Source: Corynebacterium lactis (GTDB taxonomy: Bacteria > Actinomycetota > Actinomycetes > Mycobacteriales > Mycobacteriaceae). From it: a stretch of DNA of 64,000 nucleotides. The position numbers and the translations under genes are program-made. A model generated the notes under the pieces. It had not been told where the DNA came from. It saw only the letters and a program-made list of their open reading frames with translations, and searched no databases. Positions 26,674 to 36,456 of this stretch are shown here, piece after piece (position 1 is the stretch's first letter; each line of letters starts with the position of its first letter). The stretch is from positions 806,001-870,000 of the forward strand of contig NZ_ULHE01000001.1 of the NCBI RefSeq assembly GCF_900519355.1. Reading direction: 5' to 3'.

Positions 26674-26904
26674 ATGGTAGATGTCTGCGCACCCTTTGCT
26701 GGAGTAATCCGCTGGGAAGTCGCCGCGAATGATGCGGTGGCCACCGGCCAAACCATCGGCGTGGTGGAGGCCGTGAAGCTCGAGGCCCCCGTGGTCGCCC
26801 CCTGCCCCGGAACGGTGGCGGAGCTGCTGGTCGGCGAGTTCACCGATGTTGAGGGCGGGCAGTTGCTGGCCCGGATCGCCCCGTCGGCAAGCGAGGGGGA
26901 GTAG
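26674..26904 (+). CDS. Small biotinyl/lipoyl-domain protein (BCCP-like)
   Basis: 76 residues, a stand-alone biotinyl domain. The biotin site is EAVKLEAPVVAP (the classical EAMKM/EAMKLE with Val in place of Met before the Lys). GTVAELLVGEFTDVEGGQLLARI completes the barrel. Such small carriers serve acetyl-CoA or acyl-CoA carboxylases; no carboxylase gene is nearby. The ATG at 26674 is 13 bases after the first base of a -10 TAGACT (26661), giving a leaderless transcript. Confidence 0.8.
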   Translation: MVDVCAPFAGVIRWEVAANDAVATGQTIGVVEAVKLEAPVVAPCPGTVAELLVGEFTDVEGGQLLARIAPSASEGE

Positions 26905-26909
26905 GCCAC

Positions 26910-27488
26910 GTGACACGCATCATCGCAGGTGAGGCGCGCGGGCGGAAGCTCGTGGCGCCGAAGGGGCAGGCGACGCGGCCGACCACGGACCGCGCGAAGG
27001 AGGCCCTGTTTTCCTCCTGGACCACGCGCTTCGGGCTGGAGGGCACCACCGTGTTGGACCTCTTCGCTGGCTCGGGCGCGCTCGGGCTGGAGGCGGCCTC
27101 GCGCGGGGCGGCCACGGTCGTGCTGGTGGAGCACGACGCCAAAGCTGTTGAGGCGATCGAGAAGAATATCCGCACGGTCGGGCATCCGGACACGCGCGTG
27201 GCGCCGATGAAGGTGTCGACGTTCCTGGCCGGAACTCCCGGAGTGCTCTTCGATCGCGTTATCGCGGACCCGCCCTACGAGCTCTCCGGCGAGGCCGTGA
27301 CCGAGATGCTGGATGCGCTGCGCCCCTTCCTCGCGCCGGGCGCGGTGGTGACGGTGGAGCGCTACCGCGACGACGAGGAGACCGTCTGGCCGGAGGGCTA
27401 CGAGCTGCTGCAGCAGAAGCTAAAGCGCCGCATCCACGGCATCGCGCGCTTCGACACGGCGATCTTCGGCGAAGCGGAGGAGGAGTAG
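26910..27488 (+). CDS. rsmD: 16S rRNA (guanine966-N2)-methyltransferase
   Basis: 192 residues, Rossmann-fold methyltransferase. VLDLFAGSGALGLEAASRGA is the S-adenosylmethionine motif and DPPYELSG the catalytic NPPY-type motif. It modifies G966 of 16S rRNA (E. coli numbering). GTG start at 26910; it follows the biotinyl gene by 5 bases and its stop abuts the coaD start. Confidence 0.93.
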   Translation: MTRIIAGEARGRKLVAPKGQATRPTTDRAKEALFSSWTTRFGLEGTTVLDLFAGSGALGLEAASRGAATVVLVEHDAKAVEAIEKNIRTVGHPDTRVAPMKVSTFLAGTPGVLFDRVIADPPYELSGEAVTEMLDALRPFLAPGAVVTVERYRDDEETVWPEGYELLQQKLKRRIHGIARFDTAIFGEAEEE

Positions 27489-27962
27489 ATGACGCACGCG
27501 TGCTGCCCGGGCTCCTACGACCCGATGACATCCGGCCACCTCGACATTGTCGAGCGGGCCTCCCGCCAGTTCGACCGCGTGACGGTGCTGGTAACCCACA
27601 ACCCGAACAAGCAGGGCATGTTTAACGTCGACGAGCGCATCGCCCTGATCCGGGAGTGCACCGCGCACCTGGACAACGTGGTGGTGGACTCCTGGTCGGA
27701 GCTGCTGGTCAACTACACCTCGGCCAACGACATCTCCTGCCTGGTCAAGGGCCTGCGCTCGGCCGCGGACTACGAGTACGAGGTACCGATGGCGCAGATG
27801 AACCGCCGCATGACGGGCATCGAGACGCTATTCATGGAGGCCGATCCGCAGTATGGCCACGTCTCCTCGACGCTGATGAAGGAAGTCGTGCGCTACGGCG
27901 GCTCCGTGGAAGGCCTGGTTCCTGAGCCTGTCTTGCGGGCCCTGCAGAGCAGGCTGGGCTAG
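27489..27962 (+). CDS. coaD: Phosphopantetheine adenylyltransferase
   Basis: 157 residues, nucleotidyltransferase fold; makes dephospho-CoA from 4'-phosphopantetheine and ATP. The TxGH motif is TSGHLDIVERA (the stretch GSYDPMTSGHLD at residues 7-18), and the C-terminal motif is VSSTLMKEVVRYGG. The ATG is immediately after the rsmD stop; the pair is coupled, as in most bacteria. Confidence 0.96.
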   Translation: MTHACCPGSYDPMTSGHLDIVERASRQFDRVTVLVTHNPNKQGMFNVDERIALIRECTAHLDNVVVDSWSELLVNYTSANDISCLVKGLRSAADYEYEVPMAQMNRRMTGIETLFMEADPQYGHVSSTLMKEVVRYGGSVEGLVPEPVLRALQSRLG

Positions 27963-27977
27963 CGCACAAAATGCAAA

Positions 27978-28051
27978 GCACCTTAGCGCTGGCTGGTGAC
28001 TGTAGCCCACGCTATCGGCTGCTCTAAAGTCACGGGCCAGCGCTAAAGTGC
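27978..28051. other. 74-base extended inverted repeat between coaD and sepIVA
   Basis: GCACCTTAGCGCTGGC (27978-27993) pairs with GCCAGCGCTAAAGTGC (28036-28051) with one mismatch, and a second stem GTGACT/AGTCAC (27996-28001 and 28028-28033) lies inside. It lies 16 bases after the coaD stop. No T run follows, so it is not a classical terminator; a structured RNA or attenuator is possible. Confidence 0.6.
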
Positions 28052-28155
28052 GGGGAAGCGGAAGGGGCCGCGTGCCCCGCCGTACGGGCCATTTTCCGCA
28101 ACACGCTGACCAGGGCTAACCCCAAAGCCGCAGCCCAGCCCGTACACTCAAAACC

Positions 28156-28938
28156 ATGTTTCGCGTCTTCGAATCCCTTGATGAACTAGTCCAAATTATC
28201 GAAGAGGCCCACGGCGTGCCGCTGTCGGCCAATTGCATGGTCCCGCGCCAGCGCGTCCTCGAGCTTCTCGACGAGCTGCGCGACGCCTTCCCGGCCGAGC
28301 TTGACGACGCCCAGGACGTCCTGGACCAGCGCGACGAGATTATTGATGACGCGGAGGCCCGCGCGAATAACACGATTAGCACCGCGGACGATGAGGCCCA
28401 CCGCATCGTCGACGAGGCGAATGCCCGCGCCACCCAGGAGATTGAGGATGCGCAGGCCCGCGCGGACAACACGATTGGCGCGGCCGAGGACGAGGCAGCC
28501 CGCGTCCGCGAGGATGCGCAGCGCGAATACGACGACGTGGTCGGACGCGCGGCCGCCGAGGCCGACCGCCTGATCGCTGACGGTAACGCCTCCTACGACC
28601 GCTCCGTCGCGGAGGGCCGCGAGGAGCAGGCCCGCCTTATCGCCGAGTCCACCGTGGTCCGAGAGGCCAACGAGGAGGCCCGCCGCGTCGTCGCCGACGC
28701 CCACGCGGATTCGACCCGCCTGCGTGAGGAGTGCGATCGTTACGTCGACGGCAAGCTGGCCGAGTTCGAGGAGTCCCTGTCCGCGACGCTGCGCAGCGTC
28801 AACCGCGACCGTTCCGCGCTGCGCTCGGGCGCGGGCGCATCGGGCGCTGGTGCGCAGGGCGAGCGCGAGCCGCGCGAGGCCCGAGAGGTCCGAGAGTCCC
28901 GCGAACCGCGCGAGCCGCGCCGCCGTTACGAGCGCTAG
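28156..28938 (+). CDS. sepIVA: SepIVA-like DivIVA-family coiled-coil protein
   Basis: 260 residues. It opens MFRVFESLDELVQIIEEAHGV and then is almost entirely alpha-helical coiled coil rich in Ala, Glu, Asp and Arg, with heptad-like repeats at about 60-130; it closes with ECDRYVDGKLAEFEESL and an Arg/Glu-rich tail. The ends match the mycobacterial septation factor SepIVA (Rv2927c) as I remember it. SepIVA works in septum and cell-envelope assembly. A -10-like TACACT begins 13 bases before the ATG (leaderless). Confidence 0.85.
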   Translation: MFRVFESLDELVQIIEEAHGVPLSANCMVPRQRVLELLDELRDAFPAELDDAQDVLDQRDEIIDDAEARANNTISTADDEAHRIVDEANARATQEIEDAQARADNTIGAAEDEAARVREDAQREYDDVVGRAAAEADRLIADGNASYDRSVAEGREEQARLIAESTVVREANEEARRVVADAHADSTRLREECDRYVDGKLAEFEESLSATLRSVNRDRSALRSGAGASGAGAQGEREPREAREVRESREPREPRRRYER

Positions 28939-28967
28939 GGCGATCGCGGGGTAGACTGTCATGCATC

Positions 28968-29519
28968 ATGACTGACTCATCCCCATTTATCCTCGACGTT
29001 TCCAACTGCCTGCGTGACTCCATGCCGGAGCAGTTCCGCACGGTGGGCAACACCCCTGTCCGCATCGGCGCCGAGATGATCGGCGTGCCGGAGGGCACCG
29101 AGGTCGTCGTTGACGGCATCATCACGAACCTGGGCGGCGGCGTCATGGTTGACGCGACCGTGACCGCACCTGCCCAGGGCGAATGCGTCCGCTGCCTCGC
29201 CGGTCTGAACAAGGAGCTGAACATCCACGTCAGCGCCGTGTTCTCCGGCAGCGACGACTTCATCACCGGCGATGATGCCGAGGAGGGCGAGGACGAGGTC
29301 CTCGAGATCGTCGACAACACCGTCGACATCACCCAGGCCGTCATCGACGAGGCCGTGCTGAGCCTGCCGTTCAACCCCTCCTGCGAGAACCTCGGCATCG
29401 ACTGCCACGACTCCGACACCGACGTACCGGAGCCGGACGGCGTCTCCGGCGAGGAGGAGAAGGCCGACCCGCGCTGGGCCGCGCTCGCCGAGAAGTTCCA
29501 GAACCTGGACGAAAAGTAA
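28968..29519 (+). CDS. DUF177 (YceD) family protein
   Basis: 183 residues. DUF177 is identified by the central GECVRCLAGL with conserved Cys pair, the acidic middle (residues about 98-110), and the C-terminal LPFNPSCENLGIDC followed by DPRWAALAEKFQNL. The family is linked to 23S rRNA/ribosome assembly, and its gene usually lies next to rpmF; here it is followed by rnc instead, which is the normal order in Mycobacteriales. A -10-like TAGACT is at 28952. Confidence 0.9.
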   Translation: MTDSSPFILDVSNCLRDSMPEQFRTVGNTPVRIGAEMIGVPEGTEVVVDGIITNLGGGVMVDATVTAPAQGECVRCLAGLNKELNIHVSAVFSGSDDFITGDDAEEGEDEVLEIVDNTVDITQAVIDEAVLSLPFNPSCENLGIDCHDSDTDVPEPDGVSGEEEKADPRWAALAEKFQNLDEK

Positions 29520-29538
29520 TTAGAAGGAGAGATGTCGG

Positions 29539-30267
29539 ATGAGCCGCAAGCGTCGGCTAACCGGTGAGGCCGCCCGGAGCGCGGCCTTCGACAGCGTCGA
29601 CCACGCGCCGCTGCTGGACAACCTCGGAGTGGAGCTGTCGGAGGATTCGCTGCGCCTGGCGCTGACCCACCGCAGCTTCGCCAACGAAAACGGAAACCTC
29701 ACCAACAACGAGCGGCTGGAGTTCCTGGGCGACGCCGTGCTGGGCATGTGCGTCGCGGAGGAACTCTACCGCCGCTTCCCGGACCGCGCTGAGCAGGACA
29801 TTTCCAAGATGCGCGCCGGCGTGGTGAACATGTACGCGCTGGCCGACCTGGCCCGCCGCATCGGGCTGGGTGAGCATATTCTGCTGGGCCGCGGCGAGCA
29901 GTCCACCGGCGGCGCCGATAAGCACTCCATCCTCGCGGACACCACCGAGGCGCTGCTGGGCGCGATCTACCTGCAGCACGGCTTCGAGGTCGCCAAGGCG
30001 ACCGTCCTGCGCCTGTTCAGCACGATGATCGACGACGCCCCGACGGAGTCCCGCGGCCGCGACTGGAAGACGCTGCTGCAGGAGCGCATCGCCGCGAAGA
30101 AGCTCTCGGCGCCGGAGTACACGGTCAAGACGACCGGCCCGGACCACGACCTCACCTTCTTCGTCGACGTCTCCGTCGACGGCGTGGTCAAGGGCAGCGG
30201 CACCGGCGCCACCAAGAAGGAAGCCGAGATGAAGGCCGCCCACCAGGCGCACACCGCGCTGGGCTAG
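29539..30267 (+). CDS. rnc: Ribonuclease III
   Basis: 242 residues. The catalytic domain carries NERLEFLGDAVLGM (residues about 56-69), which holds the Mg-binding Glu and Asp, and the C-terminal double-stranded-RNA-binding domain ends GTGATKKEAEMKAAHQAH. It processes rRNA precursors and structured mRNAs. An AGAAGGAGAG ribosome site precedes the ATG; likely cotranscribed with DUF177, whose stop lies 19 bases before, and followed closely by mutM. Confidence 0.96.
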   Translation: MSRKRRLTGEAARSAAFDSVDHAPLLDNLGVELSEDSLRLALTHRSFANENGNLTNNERLEFLGDAVLGMCVAEELYRRFPDRAEQDISKMRAGVVNMYALADLARRIGLGEHILLGRGEQSTGGADKHSILADTTEALLGAIYLQHGFEVAKATVLRLFSTMIDDAPTESRGRDWKTLLQERIAAKKLSAPEYTVKTTGPDHDLTFFVDVSVDGVVKGSGTGATKKEAEMKAAHQAHTALG

Positions 30268-30280
30268 GGCACACGATCCC

Positions 30281-31123
30281 ATGCCCGAGCTCCCCGAGGT
30301 CGAGTCGGTCCGCCGAGGACTGGAACCCTACGTGCTCGGCGCGCGCCTGGACGATGTGCAGGTGCTTCGTGACCGCGCGGTGCGTCGTCAAGCGGGAGGC
30401 GCCGCGCAGTTCGAGGGGTGGGCGCGCGGCCGCACGGTCGTCGGCACGGATCGCCGCGGCAAGTTCCTGTGGCTTGTGCTTGACGACGGCTCGGCCGTCA
30501 CCGTCCACCTGGGCATGAGCGGCCAGTTGCGCATTGAGCACCCCGGGACGGCGCCCGGGAGGCACACCAGAGCGGTCTTCGAGCTCGGCAACGGCCACGC
30601 GGTGCACTTCAACGACCAGCGCACGTTCGGCTGGGTGTGGGCGACGGAGATGGTGGATTCGGCGGGCAAGCGGGTGCCTGTGCCGGCCCGCGATATCGCG
30701 CCGGACCTGCTGGAGCCGGGCCTGGACGTGGTGGCGCTCGCGCACCGGATGCGCAGGTCGCGCTCGGCGGTGAAGAGGGTGTTGCTGAACCAGAACGTGG
30801 TTAGCGGCATCGGCAATATCTACGCCGACGAGATGCTGTGGGCCGCGCGCGTGGACGGGAAGACTCCGGCGGACGAGGTCTCGGTGCGGCGCCTGGCGAA
30901 GCTGCTGAGGGAGGGCCAGCGGGTGCTACTCGCAGCTTTGGACGCGGGCGGGACCAGCTTCGATTCCCTGTACGTGCACGTCAACGGGGAGAGCGGCTAC
31001 TTCGATAGGTCGCTGAACGCCTACGGGCGGGCGGGGCAGCCGTGCGCGAGGTGCGGCACCCCGATCGTGCGGGAGCAATTTATGAACAGGTCAAGCTATC
31101 TGTGCCCGCGCTGCCAACGCTAA
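30281..31123 (+). CDS. mutM: Formamidopyrimidine-DNA glycosylase
   Basis: 280 residues. Bifunctional glycosylase/AP lyase that removes 8-oxoguanine. The N-terminal PELPEVESVRRGLEP has the catalytic Pro2 and Glu3, HLGMSGQLR is in the middle, and the C-terminus is a four-Cys zinc finger (CARCG ... CPRCQ). Together with Ung and MutT1 in this window it covers oxidative and uracil damage. Confidence 0.96.
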   Translation: MPELPEVESVRRGLEPYVLGARLDDVQVLRDRAVRRQAGGAAQFEGWARGRTVVGTDRRGKFLWLVLDDGSAVTVHLGMSGQLRIEHPGTAPGRHTRAVFELGNGHAVHFNDQRTFGWVWATEMVDSAGKRVPVPARDIAPDLLEPGLDVVALAHRMRRSRSAVKRVLLNQNVVSGIGNIYADEMLWAARVDGKTPADEVSVRRLAKLLREGQRVLLAALDAGGTSFDSLYVHVNGESGYFDRSLNAYGRAGQPCARCGTPIVREQFMNRSSYLCPRCQR

Positions 31124-31132
31124 GATTTCCTT

Positions 31133-32593
31133 ATGAACTTCATGGAAACGGCGACCGAATGGGTCAATGCTTGGAACGACAAGTACTGGCTCTTCATGAT
31201 TGTGCTGCTGATCGCGGCCGGCCTCTACTTCTGTTGGCGGACCATCGTGGTCCAGATCCGCTACATCCCGGAGATGTTCCGGGCGATCACCGAGAAGCCC
31301 TCGGACATCTCGGAAGGCGTCAAGGGCATTTCGGCCTTCAAGGCGTTTACCATCTCGGCGGCCTCTCGCGTCGGCACGGGCAACGTGGCGGGCGTGGCCG
31401 TGGCCATCACCACGGGCGGCCCGGGCGCGGTGTTCTGGATGTGGCTGCTAGCCGGCATCGGCGGCGCGACCAGCTTCATCGAGTCGACCTTGGCGCAGCT
31501 CTACAAGGTGCGCGACCACGACTCCTACCGCGGCGGCCCCGCCTACTACATCACGAAGGGCCTCGGTAAGAATTGGCGCTGGATGGCGACGCTGTTCGTC
31601 CTGGCCATCACCGTCACCTACGGCTTCGTGTTCAACGCGGTGCAGTCCAACTCGATTACGGCGGCCATCTCCGAGTCCACCGGCAACGACTCGGTCGGCT
31701 TCAAGCTGGGCATCGGCGTCGTGCTGGCGATCCTGACCGCCCTGATCATCTTCGGCGGCGTGCAGCGCATCTCGGCCGTCACCCAGGTCGTCGTGCCGAT
31801 TATGGCGGTGGCCTACATCGTCTTGGGCCTGATCGTCCTGGCCCTGAACATCACCGAGGTCCCGGGCATGATCGCCCTGATCTTCGAGCACGCCTTCGGC
31901 ATCCGCGAGATTACCGGCGCCGCGATCGGCACCGCGATGATGCAGGGCATCCGCCGCGGCCTGTTCTCCAACGAGGCCGGCATGGGCTCCACCCCGAACG
32001 CCGCCGCCACCGCGTCGGTGTCGCACCCGGTCAAGCAGGGCCTGATCCAGACCATGGGCGTCTACTTCGACACCTGGGTGGTCTGCACCATCACCGCCGT
32101 GATCATCCTGCTGTCGGACCCGTCGTTTGGCGGCGACGCCGAGGGCACCTCGCTGACGCAGGCCGCGCTCGCGGCGCAGCTCGGCGGCTGGGCGATCCAC
32201 GCGGTGACGGTCATCATCTTCTTCCTGGCGTTTTCCTCGGTGGTGGGCAACTACTACTACGCCGAGGCCAACGTGCCCTTCCTGACCAAGAGCAAGGCGG
32301 CCCTGAACACGGTCCGCGGCTTGGTGGTCCTGTGCGTCGTCGGCGGCGCCGTCGGCTCCGTGCCGCTGGTCTGGTCGCTGGCGGATACCTTCTCGGCGCT
32401 CATGGCGACCATCAACATCGTGGCCATCCTGCCGCTCGGCGGCGTGGCTGTGGCCCTGCTGAAGAACTACTCGGCCCAGAAGGCTGAGGGCCTCAACCCC
32501 GTGTTCCACCGCGATGACCTGCCGAACCTGCGCGGCCACGCCAACATTGAATGCTGGGACGGCTCGGACCCGATCACCCGTCGTGAAGCATGA
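31133..32593 (+). CDS. Sodium:alanine/amino acid symporter (AGCS family)
   Basis: 486 residues with about 11 membrane segments. AGCS signatures are visible: [16 protein letters not shown], the glycine-rich [30 protein letters not shown] and [19 protein letters not shown]. Members import alanine or glycine with sodium. The start may be ATG 31133 or ATG 31142; TAAGAT at 31121 would put the transcript start close to the first. acyP follows with an ATGA overlap. This transporter is an insertion in the otherwise conserved mutM-acyP-smc order. Confidence 0.9.
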   Translation: MNFMETATEWVNAWNDKYWLFMIVLLIAAGLYFCWRTIVVQIRYIPEMFRAITEKPSDISEGVKGISAFKAFTISAASRVGTGNVAGVAVAITTGGPGAVFWMWLLAGIGGATSFIESTLAQLYKVRDHDSYRGGPAYYITKGLGKNWRWMATLFVLAITVTYGFVFNAVQSNSITAAISESTGNDSVGFKLGIGVVLAILTALIIFGGVQRISAVTQVVVPIMAVAYIVLGLIVLALNITEVPGMIALIFEHAFGIREITGAAIGTAMMQGIRRGLFSNEAGMGSTPNAAATASVSHPVKQGLIQTMGVYFDTWVVCTITAVIILLSDPSFGGDAEGTSLTQAALAAQLGGWAIHAVTVIIFFLAFSSVVGNYYYAEANVPFLTKSKAALNTVRGLVVLCVVGGAVGSVPLVWSLADTFSALMATINIVAILPLGGVAVALLKNYSAQKAEGLNPVFHRDDLPNLRGHANIECWDGSDPITRREA

Positions 32594-32883
32594 GTGAGCA
32601 CGTAAGCGATGCCGCGACCCGGCTGACCGCGTGGGTCCACGGTCACGTCCAGGGCGTGGGCTTTCGCTGGTCGACGCGCGTGAGGGCCCTGGAGCTGGGG
32701 CTGGTCGGCTACGCGAAGAACTACCCGGACGGGCGCGTGCTCGTCGTGGCGGAGGGGCCGCGCGAGGCCTGCGAGGCGCTGCTGGCCTGGCTGGAGGGCG
32801 ACTCGACGCCCGGAACGGTCACGACGGTAGTGGCCTCGTACGGGGAGCCCAAGGGCCAATATCAGTCCTTCGACCGCAAGTAG
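32590..32883 (+). CDS. acyP: Acylphosphatase
   Basis: 97 residues, normal length. The active-site loop [15 protein letters not shown] has the catalytic Arg, and the catalytic Asn lies in [12 protein letters not shown]. It hydrolyses carboxyl-phosphate bonds. The ATG overlaps the symporter stop as ATGA. Placement before smc is conserved. Confidence 0.93.
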   Translation: MSEHVSDAATRLTAWVHGHVQGVGFRWSTRVRALELGLVGYAKNYPDGRVLVVAEGPREACEALLAWLEGDSTPGTVTTVVASYGEPKGQYQSFDRK

Positions 32884-32898
32884 GTAGAATTTCCACCC

Positions 32899-35800
32899 AT
32901 GTATTTGAAATCGCTGACTCTGAAGGGCTTTAAGTCCTTCGCTTCGGCGACCTCAATGAAGTTCGAGCCCGGCATCTGCGCGGTGGTGGGGCCGAACGGG
33001 TCGGGCAAGTCCAACGTGGTCGACGCCCTGGCCTGGGTGATGGGCGAGCACTCCGCCAAGACGCTGCGCGGTGGCAAGATGGAGGACGTCATCTTCGCCG
33101 GAACCTCGGGGCGCAAGCCGCTGGGCCGCGCCGAGGTCACGCTCACCATCGACAACTCGGACGGCGCGCTGCCGATCCAGTACCGCGAGGTCAGCGTGAC
33201 CCGCCGCATGTTCCGCGACGGCGCCAGCGAGTACGAGATCAACGGCTCCCGCGTGCGCCTCATGGACGTCCAGGAGCTGCTCTCCGACACGGGTATCGGC
33301 CGCGAGATGCACATCATCGTCGGGCAGGGGCGCCTGTCGCAGATCCTGGAGTCGCGGCCCGAGGACCGCCGTGCCTTCATCGAGGAGGCCGCGGGCGTGC
33401 TCAAGCACCGCCGCCGCAAGGAGAAGGCGCAGCGCAAGCTGGCGTCGATGCAGGCGAACCTCGACCGCCTGCAGGACCTGACCGGCGAGCTCTCCCGGCA
33501 GCTGAAGCCGCTGAAGCGCCAGGCCGAGGCGGCCTCGCGCGCCCAGACCGTGCAGGCGGACCTGCGCGACGCCAAGTTGCGCCTGGCCGCCGCCGACTTC
33601 GTGGACCTCAAGGCGAGCCTGGAGGACATCGCCGGCCAGGCCCGCCTCATCGAGGAGAAGGTGGAGGCAGCCACCGAGCGCGTCGAGATGGCCACCGAGC
33701 GCACCGCCGAGCTGGAGTTCGAGCTGGAGGAGATCACGCCAGCTGCCGACGCCGCCCGCGACCTGTGGTTCCGCCTGTCGGCTCTCGGCGAGCGCGTCGC
33801 CGCCACCGCCCGCATCGCGGCCGACCGCGCCGCTGACCACTCGGTCACCCCCTGGACCGGCCCGGACCCGGACTTCTTGGAAAAGCGTGCCGACGACGCG
33901 GCCGCCGAGGAAGCGACGCTGCAGGAGGCCGAGGACGAGGCGCGGGAGCGCCTGGAGTCGGTCCGCGAGACCCTCTTCGACGCCGAGGAGGAGGCCCGCG
34001 CCGCGGAGGCCGAGCACCTGGCGGCCGTGCGCGCCATCGCCGATAGGCGAGAGGGCGTCGTTCGCCTGATCTCGGCGGAGGAGTCGCTGCGCACCCGACT
34101 GGAGGCGGCGCAGGCGGAGGCCGAGCGCCTGGCGGAGCAGACCGCCGAGACCGGGCAGCGCCGTGCGGACGCCACCGCGGCCGTGGAGGCCGCCGCCGAG
34201 GAGCTGGCCACCGCCGAGCTGGAGGGCCCGGAGCTACAGCGCGCCCACGAGCAGGCCACCCGCGAGGCCGACGCCGCCACCGCGCGCCTCAAAGAGCTGC
34301 GTGTCGACGAGCGCGACCTGGAGCGCACGGTATCGGGCCTGGCCGCCCGCATCGAGGCCCTGGAGGCCGCCCGCGCCGCCGCGGCCAACGACGGCACCGC
34401 GTGGCTGAAGGAGAATCACGGGCTGGGGACGGTCTCGGAGGCCATCTCGGTGGATTCGGGCTGGGAGAAGGCCGTCGCCGCGGCACTCGGGGGCGCTGCG
34501 GAGGCGCTCGTCTCTGGCGCCGAGCACACCGGCGAGTCCCTGATTACCGAGCTGCTGGACTCCGGGAAGGGCAGCGCCGTGGTGCTCGACGGCGTCGCCG
34601 ATGCCAGCCCCTGGCGCCTGGACGTCTCCCTGCCCTCCGGCGCCGACTGGCTGCTCGACCACGTTACGGTCCCCGGCCACCTGACCCGCCCGCTGACCGC
34701 GCTGCTGGTCGACGTCGTCGCCTGCGCCGACCCCGAACAGGCCGCCCAGATCGTCGAGCAGGACTCCCGCCTGCGCGTGGTCAGCCGCGACGGCGTTGTG
34801 CGCGGCCCCGGCTGGGTCGCGGGCGGCTCCGGCGGCCGGCAGTCCGGCATGGAGATCGCCTCGGACATCGCCGCGGCCCGGCAGGAGCTGCAGGCCGCCA
34901 CGGAGCGGCTGAACGACCTGGCTGGCGTGCTCTCCGGTGCCGCGGCCGAGGAGGAGGACCGGCGCACCGACGCCGCGGCCGCCCGAGCGGCCCTGCGCGA
35001 GCACCAGCAGCGCATGAAGGTCTTGGGCGACGCCCGCACCCGCGCGACCGCGCAACTCTCCGGCGTCGTCCACGACTCCGAGCGCGCCGAGAAGCGTGGG
35101 GCGGAGGCCGCCGCACGCGTCGAGTCCCTGCGTGGCGAGCTGGAAGAGGTCGCCGATCGCCTGGCCCGTGTGGATCGCGACCCCGCCGAGGGGGAGCCGT
35201 CGACAAGCGAACGCGACCGCACGGCGGAGGCCCTGGCGGCGGCCCGCGCGATGGAGACGGAGGCGCGGCTGGCGCTGCGCACGGGCGGAGGAGCGCGCGG
35301 GGCAGCGTGCGTGGCAAGGCGGAGCGTCTGCGCAGGCAGGCGGCGGCGGAGCGCATCGCGAAGGCCCGGCACGAGGACGCCCAGGCGGCGCAGGTGGCGC
35401 AGCGCGAACTCGCAGGAGTCGTCGCCGAGGTGGCAGAGGACCTGCGCGCGAAGGTGGCGGTGTCGCTCGCGCGCGCGGAGGCCGACCGCGACGAGACCGA
35501 GGCGACCAAGAAGACGGTGACGGCGGCGCTGGCGCAGGCGCGCCAGGAGGCCAGCCAGGCGCAGCGGGAGCTGAGCGCGCTGACGGATTCGGCGCATCAG
35601 GGAGACATCGCAAAGGCGCAGGCGCAGGTGCGGGTCAATGAGGCCGCCGAGCGCATCGTCGATCAGCTGGGCCTGTCGGTCGCGGACCTGCTGGAGGAGT
35701 TCGCGCCGGACGAGGACTTTGACCGCGCCGCGGTGACCAAGAAACTCAAGCAGGCGGAGAAGGACCTGCGTGTGCTCGGCCGCGTCAACCCGCTGGCGCT

Positions 35801-36434
35801 GGAGGAGTACAAGGCGATGGAGGAGCGCTACTCCTTCCTGTCCACCCAGCTTGACGACGTCCTCCAGGCACGCAAGGACCTCATGGGCGTCGTGGAGGAG
35901 GTCGACGGGACGATTCTGCAGCTCTTCGCCGACGCCTGGGAGGACGTGGAGGCGGAGTTCCCCAAGGTCTTCCAGACGCTGTTCCCGGGCGGCGAGGGCC
36001 GCCTGGTGCTCACGGAGCCGGACGACCTGCTGACCACGGGCATCGAGGTGGAGGCGCGCCCGCCGGGCAAGAAGGTCAAGCGCCTGTCGCTGCTCTCCGG
36101 CGGCGAGAAGTCCCTGACCGCGCTGGCGATGCTGGTCGCGATCTTCCGCGCCCGCCCGAGCCCCTTCTACGTGCTCGACGAGGTCGAGGCCGCGCTTGAC
36201 GACGTCAACCTTCGGCGGCTGATTGCGCTCCTGGAGGAACTCCGGGAGTCCAGCCAGCTGATTGTGATTACGCACCAGAAGCCGACCATGGACGTGGCCA
36301 ACGTGCTCTACGGCGTGACCATGCGCGGCGACGGCGTGACCCGCGTGATCTCGCAGCGGATGACCCCGGTGTCGGCTGCTGCTTCGTCGGCTGGCGCAGG
36401 GGCTGCACCTGAGCCACCTGCTGAGAGCGTGTAG
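32899..36434 (+). CDS. smc: Chromosome partition protein Smc (frameshifted)
   Basis: N-terminal ATPase half starts [16 protein letters not shown], with Walker [15 protein letters not shown] (about residues 32-45), a long coiled coil, a hinge (about 500-660), a second coiled coil and the C-terminal ABC half [17 protein letters not shown] with [11 protein letters not shown]. The frame changes at 35284-35303: frame 1 up to LALRT, another frame from [12 protein letters not shown]. The residues AEERA fit the third frame in between, so two nearby single-base insertions in G runs explain it best. Restored length is about 1,177 residues. TAGAAT starts 14 bases before the ATG (leaderless). Confidence 0.9.
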
Positions 36435-36456
36435 GCGTTATTGCATAATAGGGGGC

